Part shown: positions 18,569 through 26,295 of the stretch, piece after piece | Numbering within the stretch: position 1 is the stretch's first letter | Layout: every line of letters starts with the position of its first letter | Origin: Altererythrobacter sp. B11 | GTDB taxonomy: Bacteria; Pseudomonadota; Alphaproteobacteria; Sphingomonadales; Sphingomonadaceae | Reading direction: 5' to 3' | NCBI RefSeq assembly: GCF_003569745.1 | Contig: NZ_AP018498.1 | Span: 1,215,001 to 1,279,000 of the forward strand | DNA: 64,000 nucleotides | Notes under the pieces: model-generated | Told to the model about the DNA's origin: nothing | The model's input: only the letters and a program-made list of their open reading frames with translations | Databases searched by the model: none | Program-made: the position numbers and the translations under genes

Positions 18569-19669
18569 TTAGGTTCTGTCGGCCGCCTTCTCAACCGCTA
18601 TTCGCCTCCCCTGCCTCCAATCCGGAAAGGGCGTCCATCGCTCGCTATCGGGCAGTTCGGCAAAGATGGCGTCCAGCATCTCGCCGGTCACGCCTGCCGC
18701 TTCGGCCGGTTGCCAGCTGGGCACGCCATCCTTGTCCACCAGCACGGCGCGCACGCCCTCAGCGAAGTCGGGCCGCAGCATCATGCGGGCGGCGAGGCGG
18801 TATTCCAGTTCCATCTCGGCGGCAAAGTCCGCCTTGGTCGCGCTCTCGGCAAATTGCCGCAGCGCGACCTTCGCCGTGGTCGGGCATTTCGCCCGCACCG
18901 CCTTCAGTTCCTTCGCGGCCCAGTCGGACGGATCGGCGGCCAGTGCGCTCTCGATCTCTTCCAGCGTCTCGCCAGTGAACAGGCGGTCGATCCGTTCGGC
19001 ATTGCCGGCTAGGCGCGCCTTGGGCGGTTCGATGCTCAGCTCTTCCAGAACGGCGGCAGCAGTGGCGGGATCGGCGGCGATGCGCGCCTTGGCTTCGGCC
19101 AGTGCGGCGGCGGGGAGGTAATGCGTCGCAAGCCCGGCCCACAGGCATTCGGCCCCGTCCAGCCGCGCGCCGGTAAGGGCAAGGAAGCTGCCGATCCGGC
19201 CCGGCAGGCGTGGCAGATACCAGCCCGCGCCGACGTCGGGGAATAGGCCGATGGCCCCTTCAGGCATGGCGAAAAGCGTGTTTTCCGTTGCCACGCGATA
19301 GCGCGCGGGCAAGGCAAGGCCCACGCCGCCGCCCATGGTCACCCCGTCCATGAAGGCGATGACCGGGATGGGAGAGGTGAACAGCAGATGGTTGAGCCGG
19401 TATTCGGCATGGAAGAAGGCGCGACCCTGCGCCCCGCCGTCCTCCAGCGCGGAGCGGCGCACCATCGCCACATCGCCGCCGGCGCAAAAGCCGCGCCCTT
19501 CCGCATGATCCAGCAGGATCGCCTCCACGCTTCCATCCTGCCGCCATTGCAGCAGGGCGGCGGAAATCGCCTCGCACATATCCAGCGTCAGGGCGTGAAG
19601 CGCGCGGGGCCGGTTGAGCGAGACATGGCCGATGCGGCCATGGCGATGGATCAGAACATCCTGTGTCAT
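18569..19669 (-). CDS. Enoyl-CoA hydratase/isomerase family, 3-hydroxyisobutyryl-CoA hydrolase type
   Basis: Crotonase-fold enzyme of 366 residues that probably hydrolyses 3-hydroxyisobutyryl-CoA in valine catabolism. The frame is open further upstream, but the ATG at 19669 overlaps the stop of the acyl-CoA dehydrogenase gene by 4 bases and gives the normal HIBCH length. Oxyanion-hole segments are GRGFCAGGDVAMV and MDGVTMGGGVGLA. The substrate Glu/Asp pair lies in FAMPEGAIGLFPDVGAGWYL. The C-terminal extension (FAEGVRAVLVDKDGVPSW) is typical of HIBCH rather than of short enoyl-CoA hydratases. Confidence 0.93.
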   Translation of the reverse strand: MTQDVLIHRHGRIGHVSLNRPRALHALTLDMCEAISAALLQWRQDGSVEAILLDHAEGRGFCAGGDVAMVRRSALEDGGAQGRAFFHAEYRLNHLLFTSPIPVIAFMDGVTMGGGVGLALPARYRVATENTLFAMPEGAIGLFPDVGAGWYLPRLPGRIGSFLALTGARLDGAECLWAGLATHYLPAAALAEAKARIAADPATAAAVLEELSIEPPKARLAGNAERIDRLFTGETLEEIESALAADPSDWAAKELKAVRAKCPTTAKVALRQFAESATKADFAAEMELEYRLAARMMLRPDFAEGVRAVLVDKDGVPSWQPAEAAGVTGEMLDAIFAELPDSERWTPFPDWRQGRRIAVEKAADRT

Positions 19670-20811
19670 TCTTTCAGCAGATCCCGCCCGATGATCAGCC
19701 GCATGATCTGGTTCGTTCCTTCCAGGATCGAATGCACGCGCAGATCGCGCCAGAAGCGCTCCACCGGATAATCCTGCAGATAGCCATAACCGCCATGCAA
19801 CTGCAGCGCGCGGTCCACCACGGCGCTGCCTATGTCGGTCGCCAGCCGTTTGGCCATGGCGGCAAAGCGCGTCTTGTCGGGCGCATCGTCGCTCACCTTG
19901 GCGGCGGCGAGATAGAGCAGCGCCCGCGCCGCCTCCAGCTCGGTCGCCATGTCGGCCAGGGTGAACTGGGTGTTCTGAAAATCGGCGATGGCGCGGCCGA
20001 ATTGCCGGCGCTCCTTCGTGTAGCCGATGGCCTCGTCCAGGCATCGCTGCGCACCGCCCAGCGAGCAGGCGCCGATGTTGAGCCGCCCGCCATCGAGCCC
20101 CGCCATGGCGATCCGGAAGCCTTCGCCCTCCGCGCCCACCATGTTTTCTGCCGGCACCCGCACCTGATCCAGAATGAGCGAAGCGGTTGGCTGGGCATGC
20201 CAGCCCAGCTTGCGCTCGGGCGCGCCGAAGGAAACGCCGGGCATGCCCTTCTCGATGGCGAGGCAGGAGATGCCGCCGGCGCCCTCATCTCCGGTCCGCA
20301 CCATGGTGAGGTAGAGCTCGTTCTCCCCCGCGCCGGAGATAAATTGCTTGGTGCCCGAGACCACCCAGTCATCCCCATCGCGCACGGCGCGTGTCTTGAG
20401 CGCCGCCGCGTCGGAGCCGGAACCGGGCTCCGTCAGGCAGTAGCTGGCCATCCATTCCATTCCGGTGAGCCGGGGGAGATATTTCGCCTGCAGCTCCGCC
20501 GATCCGAAGCGGTCGACCATCCAGCTCGCCATGTTGTGGATCGAAATGAAGGCGCTGGTGGCAGGGCAGCCATAGGCCATCGCCTCCATGATCAGCGCCG
20601 ATTCCAGCCGGCCCAGGCCGATGCCGCCATTCTCCTCCGAGACATAGATGGCGGCAAAGCCAAGCTCGGCCGCGCTGCGGATCACCTCCCGCGGGAAAAT
20701 ATGCTTCTCGTCCCACTCCGCGGCGCGGGGGGTGATGTTATCCGCCGTGAAGCGCCGTGCCAGTTCCTGAATGGCAAGCTGGTCCTCGGTAAGCTGGAAC
20801 TGGCCGGTCAT
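19666..20811 (-). CDS. Acyl-CoA dehydrogenase (isobutyryl-CoA dehydrogenase-like)
   Basis: FAD enzyme of 381 residues introducing a double bond into short branched acyl-CoA. Family signatures are MASYCLTEPGSGSDAAALKT (FAD/substrate), the central LGGAQRCLDEAIGYTKERRQFG, and the C-terminal HGGYGYLQDYPVERFWRDLR with a nearby ILEGTNQIMRLIIGR. Coupling to a 3-hydroxyisobutyryl-CoA hydrolase gene (4-base overlap) argues for the isobutyryl-CoA branch of valine breakdown; a broad short-chain role remains possible. Confidence 0.93.
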   Translation of the reverse strand: MTGQFQLTEDQLAIQELARRFTADNITPRAAEWDEKHIFPREVIRSAAELGFAAIYVSEENGGIGLGRLESALIMEAMAYGCPATSAFISIHNMASWMVDRFGSAELQAKYLPRLTGMEWMASYCLTEPGSGSDAAALKTRAVRDGDDWVVSGTKQFISGAGENELYLTMVRTGDEGAGGISCLAIEKGMPGVSFGAPERKLGWHAQPTASLILDQVRVPAENMVGAEGEGFRIAMAGLDGGRLNIGACSLGGAQRCLDEAIGYTKERRQFGRAIADFQNTQFTLADMATELEAARALLYLAAAKVSDDAPDKTRFAAMAKRLATDIGSAVVDRALQLHGGYGYLQDYPVERFWRDLRVHSILEGTNQIMRLIIGRDLLKE

Positions 20812-20836
20812 TGCATTCCTCTCCGTGCCGGGCGGT

Positions 20837-21367
20837 TCAGCCGCTCAGCGTGTTTTCAACTCGCCGCCCGGTCATGCCGAGGCTGAGGAAGGCGAAGCCG
20901 GCGAACAGCAGGTCCACGCCCAGATAGATACCCAGGAAGACCATCGCGGACTCGGGATATTGCCACAGGATCAGGAAGGCCAGCACGCCCGAGACCAGCG
21001 CGGAGACGAGCAGGCCCCAGAACGCCGGTGAGTTGCGATAGCTTATGGCCAGCACCAGGCGAATGATCGCGGAGATCGCCAGCACCAGCGCCACTGCGAA
21101 GGTCAGCGTGAACATGCCCGCCAGCGGATTGGCGAGCAGGGTGATGGCGAGGAAGATCGCGACCGCGCCCCACAGTCCGTGGAACAGCTTGTTGCCCGCC
21201 CCACGGTCGGTGAACACGGCCAGCAGCTGGAACACGCCGGCGATAAGGAAGAACCACGCCGCAAGGAAAACCGCTGAAATGCTCGCCGCCATCGGGTTGA
21301 GCAGGGCGAGGACGCCCCCGAGCAACATCAGTACGCCGCCTATCGTCCACCAAGTCGATCGCTTCAT
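20837..21367 (-). CDS. HdeD/DUF308 family integral membrane protein
   Basis: A 176-residue inner-membrane protein with about six hydrophobic helices (WWTIGGVLMLLGGVLALLN, AVFLAAWFFLIAGVFQLLA, and others), similar to HdeD acid-resistance proteins (DUF308 repeats). The start at 21367 is preferred over 21400 because GGGAGACGC precedes it and the product then begins MKRSTWW. It lies between the acyl-CoA dehydrogenase and the frameshifted RidA gene, on the same strand. Molecular role unknown. Confidence 0.85.
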   Translation of the reverse strand: MKRSTWWTIGGVLMLLGGVLALLNPMAASISAVFLAAWFFLIAGVFQLLAVFTDRGAGNKLFHGLWGAVAIFLAITLLANPLAGMFTLTFAVALVLAISAIIRLVLAISYRNSPAFWGLLVSALVSGVLAFLILWQYPESAMVFLGIYLGVDLLFAGFAFLSLGMTGRRVENTLSG

Positions 21368-21401
21368 TTTGCGTCTCCCATCAGGGTTGCCGAACGTCAA
21401 T

Positions 21402-21796
21402 TCACGCGATGATCGCTTCCGCTTCGATCTCTACCTTCCAGCGCGGATCGTAAAGTCCTGCGATGCCACCAGTGTGGCAACGGGGCGCACATGGCCGAGC
21501 GCACGGGTGAAGGCGGCGGTCACGGCATCGGCATGGGTAATGTCGGTCACGAACATGCGCACCCGCACCACATCGGCCATGCTTCCGCCCAGCTCCTCCA
21601 CATGAGAGGCGATCAGGGCGAAGCACCGGTCTGCCTGCGCGCCCGCATCTTCGGCGACGCTGCCGTCCGCCTCCACGCCTACCGTGCCGGAGACGAGGAT
21701 ACGATCTCCCGCGCGCAACGCGCGGGTGAAGCCTGCGGCCTCCTCGAAAGGGGAGAGCGGGGCGATGCGCTGGCGCTGCGTCTGCTTCTCAGCCAC
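21402..21796 (-). pseudogene. RidA/YjgF-family gene with a frameshift near its 3' end
   Basis: RidA-family proteins are small trimeric enamine/imine deaminases. The first frame, from GTG 21796, reads VAEKQTQRQRIAPLS, then GFTRALRAGDRILVSGTVGV and LGHVRPVATLVA, and then turns into a non-family tail that stops at 21431. The expected family ending GLYDPRWKVEIEAEAIIA is present in a different frame and stops at 21402. One missing base at about 21458-21468 explains both. The usual active-site Arg of archetypal RidA is not evident (PVAT in place of PAR). The GTG start overlaps the stop of the upstream gene. Either a real lesion or a sequencing error. Confidence 0.8.
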
Positions 21797-22094
21797 AGCT
21801 GATCCGGTCGATGACCATCTCGTCATCATAGGACACGGTCAGCCGATCGGCGCGGTAATCCATGGTGAGGGCGCTGTTCGGCGGAGCCCAGCGCAGCTGC
21901 CGCGCGCCGGTGAGCCGGAGCAGCTGCGTGCCCACTTCGCCGGTCGCCTTTGTGCCAACCAGCTTCTGCGCCGGGGCGGCATCGCACTGGCCTTCTGCTG
22001 AACCGGTCGAAGTGCCGTCGGTGCTCCCCTGCGGCGTCGCGCAGGCCGAAAGGGCGATCGCCGCCAGTGGCGGGGCGGCCAAAAGGGCCTTCAT
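21789..22094 (-). CDS. Peptidase inhibitor I78 family lipoprotein
   Basis: A 101-residue predicted lipoprotein (lipobox ALSAC) whose mature part QKLVGTKATGEVGTQLLRLT and DYRADRLTVSYDDEMVIDRI followed by SCG match the I78 potato-inhibitor-like family. These proteins protect the periplasm or surface against serine proteases. The start at 22094 gives 8-base spacing from GGAGA; a second ATG at 22100 is too close to it. Its stop overlaps the GTG of the RidA gene. Confidence 0.85.
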   Translation of the reverse strand: MKALLAAPPLAAIALSACATPQGSTDGTSTGSAEGQCDAAPAQKLVGTKATGEVGTQLLRLTGARQLRWAPPNSALTMDYRADRLTVSYDDEMVIDRISCG

Positions 22095-22110
22095 CTGCAT
22101 TCTCCTCACC

Positions 22111-22587
22111 TCAATTACAGCGGCTATAGCGGAACGGTTGTGGGGCCGCATCATCCCCGAACTCCCGGCGGACCAGAGTCTCCCCCCCGTCGGCCAGCGT
22201 CAGCGTCATGTCGCGGCTCCAGCTCATGCCTTCACCGGAAAAATCGAAATCGGCCTTCAGCCTGTCGGCACCGCCTTCCTCGATATCGTCGAGCACGCCG
22301 ACCGATTCGTAAAACTCCAGTTGCTGCGCGGTCACTGTCATCAGGCCTGTCGCGTCATCGCGGCCGTCGCAATCCTGTGAGGTGAGGCCCCAGCGGCCGC
22401 GCATCGTTGCCGGGATCGCATCCGCCGCCGCGGCGGTGCCGGGCGTTGCCGCTGGAGTGCCGGTCCTGGGGGCGGCGCCCGCCGTGTCGGCTGTGTCACG
22501 CGGTGGTGCCTGCTCTTCGCTGCTGCCGCCGCATGCGCTGAGGCACAGGGCGAGGGCGAGGCTGATGGGCCATGCCGATCGGTTCAT
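22111..22587 (-). CDS. Small lipoprotein of unknown function
   Basis: A 158-residue predicted lipoprotein. The signal MNRSAWPISLALALCLSAC precedes a low-complexity Ala/Thr/Pro linker, and then a compact domain beginning IPATMRGRWGLTSQDCDGRD and ending PQPFRYSRCN, with two cysteines that could bridge. The start at 22587 follows GGAGGAACAT. It is 16 bases upstream of the I78-inhibitor gene on the same strand, so the two are probably co-transcribed. I do not recognise a named family. Confidence 0.8.
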   Translation of the reverse strand: MNRSAWPISLALALCLSACGGSSEEQAPPRDTADTAGAAPRTGTPAATPGTAAAADAIPATMRGRWGLTSQDCDGRDDATGLMTVTAQQLEFYESVGVLDDIEEGGADRLKADFDFSGEGMSWSRDMTLTLADGGETLVRREFGDDAAPQPFRYSRCN

Positions 22588-22685
22588 ATGTTCCTCCATC
22601 CAACAATGATGGAAACGAGCGGGGCCCCTTTCCTTTCCCCGCCGTCATAGCCGCGCTAGACCACGTAGCGAGAGGAGAAAGATGC

Positions 22686-23147
22686 ATGGCCGGATTGTGG
22701 TTTGACGAGCTGGAGGTTGGGCAGGTGTTCCATCACGCCATCCGACGCACGGTGACGGAAAGCGACAATCTGCTGTTCTCCACCCTGACGCACAATCCCG
22801 CGCAGCTGCATCTGGATGCAGACTATATGCGCGGCACGGAATTCGGCCGCATCATCGTCAATTCCACATTCGTGCTGGGTCTGATGGTCGGCGTGTCGGT
22901 GGGCGACACCACGCTGGGCACCGCCGTGGCCAATCTCGGCTGGGATGAGGTGCGCTTCCCGCTGCCGGTGTTCATCGGCGATACGCTGCGGATCGAAACC
23001 GAGGTGCTCGAACTGCGCGAAAGCCGTTCCCGCCCGCGTCAGGGCATCGTCACCTTTGCCCATCGCGCGTATAACCAGAAGGAGGAGCTGGTTGCGCATT
23101 GCCGCCGGACGGGATTGCAACACAAGCGCCCAGCGAGTATTGATTAG
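22686..23147 (+). CDS. MaoC-like hot-dog-fold dehydratase
   Basis: A 153-residue hydratase of the MaoC family. Features are the N-terminal WFDELEVGQVFHHAIRRTVT, the active-site-like DNLLFSTLTHNPAQLHLDAD (Asp/His dyad region) and VRFPLPVFIGDTLRIETEVL. Homologues hydrate enoyl-CoA, mesaconyl-CoA or beta-methylmalyl-CoA-type substrates. The start ATG at 22686 follows AGAGGAGAAAG. It is divergent from the lipoprotein genes and is followed at 27 bases by a dioxygenase gene. The exact substrate is open. Confidence 0.85.
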   Translation: MAGLWFDELEVGQVFHHAIRRTVTESDNLLFSTLTHNPAQLHLDADYMRGTEFGRIIVNSTFVLGLMVGVSVGDTTLGTAVANLGWDEVRFPLPVFIGDTLRIETEVLELRESRSRPRQGIVTFAHRAYNQKEELVAHCRRTGLQHKRPASID

Positions 23148-23174
23148 CGAGCTAACTATATCCCGGAGAGTGCC

Positions 23175-24125
23175 ATGCCTTTGACCGCCACCCCGATCCT
23201 GCCGCGCTTTGGCGCGGAATGTTCCGGCCTCGACCTTACCAAGCCCCTCTCACCGGAGGAGGTGAAGCAAGTCACGGATGCCATGGACAAGTGGGGCATC
23301 TGCGTGTTCCGCGACACCGGGATGACGAACGAGCAGCATGTCGAATTCAGCCGCAATTTCGGCTATCTCGAGCGTGTGCCCAAGCGTGAAGGGCAGCGCA
23401 TGCGGCTCCCCTGTCGCGAACTGTTCGATGCCTCCAATCTCAACGTGGATGGCGAGATCACGCAGGACAAGGCGGCGATCCAGTATCGCAAGGGCGATCG
23501 CCTGTGGCACACCGACAGCGCCTTCCTGGAGAAGCGCACCTCCTATTCCTTGTTGCTGGCGCATCAGGTGCCGAGCAAGGGCGGGGAAACCTGGTTCGCC
23601 GACACGCGCAGCGCCTATGAGGATCTGTCGGAGGAGATGAAGGCCTTTCTCGAGGACAAGATCGGCATCAACTCGCTGTGGTGGAGCCGCAAGATGGCCG
23701 GCGCCGACATCCCGGACGAGGAGATCGAGACGCGCTTCCTGGCGAAGCATCCGCTGGTCCATGTGCACAAGGGCTCCGGCCGGAAGGCGCTGTTCATCGC
23801 TGCGCACACAATGGACATCGAAGGCATGGAGAAGGAGAAGGGCCGCGAGCTGATCCGCGAACTGATCGCGCACTGCACGCAGCCGCAGTACACCTTCAGC
23901 GTGACCTGGCACCCCGGCGACCTAGTGATCTGGGATAATCTCTGCTCGATGCATCGCGGCGGCGATTTCGATTTCGAACATCAAAAGCGCGACATGCGCC
24001 GGACCACCGTGCGCGAGGGGACGGAGCCGCACATGATGGAAACCGGCGACGATCCCTATACCGAGCTGTTCAGTTCCTCCCCCAAGGTGGTCGACATCCA
24101 GGGCGCGCGGGCGGACGGCCGCTGA
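23175..24125 (+). CDS. TauD/TfdA family alpha-ketoglutarate-dependent dioxygenase
   Basis: Non-haem Fe(II) oxygenase of 316 residues. The iron facial triad is visible as H112 and D114 in LWHTDSAF and H260 in DNLCSMHRGG, with the 2-oxoglutarate Arg in RDMRRTTVREG. The sequence resembles the 2,4-D/alpha-ketoglutarate dioxygenase TfdA and alkylsulfate/taurine relatives (SYSLLLAHQVPSKGGETWFA). The substrate is not fixed by context; the MaoC hydratase gene 27 bases upstream suggests a joint catabolic role. A GC-rich hairpin follows the stop. Confidence 0.92.
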   Translation: MPLTATPILPRFGAECSGLDLTKPLSPEEVKQVTDAMDKWGICVFRDTGMTNEQHVEFSRNFGYLERVPKREGQRMRLPCRELFDASNLNVDGEITQDKAAIQYRKGDRLWHTDSAFLEKRTSYSLLLAHQVPSKGGETWFADTRSAYEDLSEEMKAFLEDKIGINSLWWSRKMAGADIPDEEIETRFLAKHPLVHVHKGSGRKALFIAAHTMDIEGMEKEKGRELIRELIAHCTQPQYTFSVTWHPGDLVIWDNLCSMHRGGDFDFEHQKRDMRRTTVREGTEPHMMETGDDPYTELFSSSPKVVDIQGARADGR

Positions 24126-24139
24126 GCGCAGATACGTAA

Positions 24140-24169
24140 ACGGGCGCCTCCCCGCAGGGAGACGCCCGT
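24140..24169 (+). terminator. Hairpin after the dioxygenase gene
   Basis: ACGGGCGCCTCCC / GGGAGACGCCCGT pair over 12 of 13 positions around a CGCA loop, 15 bases past the dioxygenase stop. No strong U-tract follows on the plus strand; on the minus strand GTTTA follows. It may serve both this gene and the small gene that converges on it. Confidence 0.55.
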
Positions 24170-24228
24170 CGTAATCGGCCCCGCCCTATAGGGGGGTGGG
24201 CAGGGTCGAAACTGGTGTCCTGTCTGGC

Positions 24229-24312
24229 TTAGCCGAGCACGATGGCGAACAGCGCGGTGCTGATCGAAAGTGCCCCCATCGCCGAAAGGACATGATTTGC
24301 GAAATAGCGCAT
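24229..24312 (-). CDS. Small 27-residue hydrophobic protein (unlisted small gene)
   Basis: An ATG at 24312 is preceded at 5 bases by a perfect AAGGAGG. The product begins MRYFANHVLSAMGALS and continues with the hydrophobic ISTALFAIVLG before a TAA at 24229. Residues about 8-27 could form one membrane helix. The gene faces the dioxygenase gene, with a hairpin between their ends, and a palindrome-rich stretch lies upstream of it. I know no function; the combination of ribosome site, clean frame and helix is the support. Confidence 0.6.
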   Translation of the reverse strand: MRYFANHVLSAMGALSISTALFAIVLG

Positions 24313-24386
24313 ATATGCCTCCTTCGTTCGGGCCCGCCCAAATGGCGGCGCCGTGGCGTGAGTTGCAAATGGCGATGGAAGGAAAG

Positions 24387-24435
24387 TTTCGCAATCGCGA
24401 AATATTGTAACGCTGTTGCAAGTTACGCAACAGCG
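24387..24435. promoter_or_regulatory. Two adjacent palindromes upstream of the small gene
   Basis: TTTCGCAATCGCGAAA (24387-24402) is an inverted repeat with 6-base arms. Nine bases on, CGCTGTTGC (24411-24419) pairs with GCAACAGCG (24427-24435) around 7 bases. TTTCGCAA-like repeats are used by XRE-family acyl-CoA-sensing regulators in this group of bacteria, but no such regulator is encoded nearby, so operator function is inference. Confidence 0.4.
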
Positions 24436-24505
24436 GCGGGCCGAAGTTGCGCCCTCCGCATCGTGGCACGCACTCTGCCTGCTTGCGCCTTGCTACCGGA
24501 AGAAA

Positions 24506-24535
24506 AGCGGGCGCCTCCCTGCGGAAGCGCCCGCT
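24506..24535 (-). terminator. Rho-independent-type terminator for the NTF2-like gene
   Basis: AGCGGGCGC (24506-24514) and GCGCCCGCT (24527-24535) form a perfect 9-bp stem with a 12-base loop. Read on the minus strand, the stem is followed by TTTCTTCC. It lies 122 bases beyond the stop of the minus-strand gene at 24657. Confidence 0.65.
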
Positions 24536-24592
24536 CTCTGGCTCCTCACGAGGAGGCGCCGGGACTGCGGCGCTCAGATGGAGTGCGTTACG

Positions 24593-24651
24593 AAGTTTCG
24601 CAAGTGAGAAACTTTCGGAAAATTTTGCACAACGCCGGGAACGATTTTCCG
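24593..24651. repeat. Inverted repeats in the gap before the NTF2-like gene end
   Basis: AAGTTTC (24593-24599) / GAAACTT (24608-24614) and CGGAAAAT (24616-24623) / ATTTTCCG (24644-24651) are two consecutive perfect palindromes. They lie in an AT-richer patch directly after the stop of the minus-strand gene. No ORF of note crosses them; function unknown. Confidence 0.35.
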
Positions 24652-24656
24652 GCGCG

Positions 24657-25121
24657 TCACAGTCCCATTTCGCTAAGCGACGGGTGATCATCGGGTCGCC
24701 GCCCGAGCGGCCAACGGAAGCAGCGCTCCGCTTCGCTGATCGGCAGATCGTTGATCGAAGCAATGCGCAGGCGCATCAGTCCATCGGCGGCGAACTCCCA
24801 GTTCTCGTTTCCGTAGGAGCGGAACCAGTGGCCGGAATCGTCGCGCCATTCGTAGGCAAAGCGCACCGCGATGCGGTTGTCGGTGAAGGCCCACAGTTCC
24901 TTGCACAGCCGGTACTCCAGCTCCCCCGCCCATTTGCGAGTGAGGAAGGCGGCGATCTCCGCCCGCCCCTGCAGGAACTCGGCACGGTTGCGCCACTTGC
25001 TATCCTCCGAATAGGCGAGTGCCACCTTTTCCGGATCGCGCGTGTTCCAGCCATCCTCGGCCGCACGCACCTTCTGCGCGGCGGTTTCCTCGGTGAAGGG
25101 TGGCAGGGGCGGGCGGGACAT
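24657..25121 (-). CDS. NTF2-fold / DUF1348 family protein
   Basis: A 154-residue soluble protein of the nuclear-transport-factor-2 (SnoaL-like) fold, DUF1348 type. Recognisable stretches are [40 protein letters not shown], then [20 protein letters not shown] and NENWEF. Family function is not established. The start at 25121 follows AGAGGA with 8-base spacing and matches homologue starts better than the upstream ATG at 25178. It lies downstream of the dihydroxyacetone kinase operon but is separated from it by a strong terminator. Confidence 0.87.
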   Translation of the reverse strand: MSRPPLPPFTEETAAQKVRAAEDGWNTRDPEKVALAYSEDSKWRNRAEFLQGRAEIAAFLTRKWAGELEYRLCKELWAFTDNRIAVRFAYEWRDDSGHWFRSYGNENWEFAADGLMRLRIASINDLPISEAERCFRWPLGRRPDDHPSLSEMGL

Positions 25122-25213
25122 GGTGCTGTTCCTCTGCATGGAAGAACCTTGTTTCGCGGTTTGCGGCAGCAAAGGCAATTCACCAACCGCTTCGTCAGCA
25201 GGCCGAAAACAAA

Positions 25214-25243
25214 GCGCCCGACTTCCGCGAGGAAGCCGGGCGC
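25214..25243 (-). terminator. Strong terminator of the dhaKL operon
   Basis: GCGCCCGACTTCC (25214-25226) and GGAAGCCGGGCGC (25231-25243) form a 13-bp stem with one mismatch and a 4-base loop. On the minus strand it is followed by TTTGTTTT. It lies 29 bases beyond the stop of dhaK. Confidence 0.8.
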
Positions 25244-25271
25244 CCTTGTTCTTGTGCCGAGTTCGGCGTTC

Positions 25272-26267
25272 TTAGAAGACGCGGGTCGCGATTTCCGCCG
25301 GCGCGGCCAGCATCTCTTCCAGTTCGCTGTCGAGCTTGAGCATGGTCAGCGAAGCGCCGGCCATTTCGAGGCTGGTGCAATATTCGCCGACATAGTTGCG
25401 GGCGACGGTCAGGCCCTTGCCCTCGGCCAGTTCATGCGCCTTGGCATAGAGCACGTAAAGTTCGGCCGGCGGGGTGCCGCCCAGGCCGTTGATCATCAGT
25501 GCCACGCGGTCGCCGCTCTGGAACGGCAGGTCGGTCTGCACCGCTTCGAACAGCGTCTCGGTGATCTGGTCGGCGCTGGTGATCTTGGCCCGCTGGCGGC
25601 CCGGCTCGCCGTGGATGCCCACGCCGACTTCCATCTCGTCCTCGCCGATCTCGAAGATCGGCGTGCCCTTGGCCGGCGGGGTGCAACTGGTCAGGGCAAC
25701 GCCCATGGTGCGGACATTGTTGTTCACCTTCTCCGCCACCGCATAGACCTCGTCCAGGCTCTTGCCGGCTTCGGCGGCGGCGCCGCAGGCCTTGATGACG
25801 AAGAAATTGCCCGCCACGCCGCGACGGCCCACGGTGTAGAGGCTGTCCTTCACGGCCACGTCGTCATTGATGATGAACTGCTTTACCTTGATGCCTTCGG
25901 CCTCGGCCATTTCGCAGGCCATGTCCCAGGCCATGCGATCGCCCTGGTAATTGTTAACCAGCACCAGCACGCCCGCATCGGAGGCAAGCGCCTTGATCGT
26001 TTCATAGCAGGCATCCACCGGCGGGGCGGCGAAGACCGGGCCCTGGCACGCGCCGTCGAGCATGCCCGGGCCGACCGCCATCACATGCGCGGGTTCATGG
26101 CCGGAGCCGGAACCCTGCACGATGGAGACCTTGTCCGCCACCGGCCGGTCCTTGCGCTTGATCATCTGGAATTCCGGCACCGCTTCCAGCAGGTCCGGAT
26201 TGGCCAGCACCACGCCCTTCATGAACTCGGGCACGAAATTGGCGGGATCGTTGACGAACTTCTTCAT
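25272..26267 (-). CDS. dhaK: Dihydroxyacetone kinase, DhaK (substrate-binding) subunit
   Basis: Cytosolic subunit of 331 residues that binds the triose hemiaminally through a histidine, visible in VGVGIHGEPG. Other DhaK segments are VQGSGSGHEPAHVM, GVLVLVNNYQGDRMAWDMA, IINDDVAVKDS and GRRGVAGNFFVIK. The start at 26267 follows AGAGGA and gives the standard length. The split DhaK/DhaL layout is that of PTS-dependent kinases, yet no dhaM is present here, so the phosphoryl donor is not clear. The gene is last in a four-gene operon and is followed by a strong terminator. Confidence 0.94.
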   Translation of the reverse strand: MKKFVNDPANFVPEFMKGVVLANPDLLEAVPEFQMIKRKDRPVADKVSIVQGSGSGHEPAHVMAVGPGMLDGACQGPVFAAPPVDACYETIKALASDAGVLVLVNNYQGDRMAWDMACEMAEAEGIKVKQFIINDDVAVKDSLYTVGRRGVAGNFFVIKACGAAAEAGKSLDEVYAVAEKVNNNVRTMGVALTSCTPPAKGTPIFEIGEDEMEVGVGIHGEPGRQRAKITSADQITETLFEAVQTDLPFQSGDRVALMINGLGGTPPAELYVLYAKAHELAEGKGLTVARNYVGEYCTSLEMAGASLTMLKLDSELEEMLAAPAEIATRVF

Positions 26268-26295
26268 GGATGAATCCTCTCCCTGGATGGCTTGA

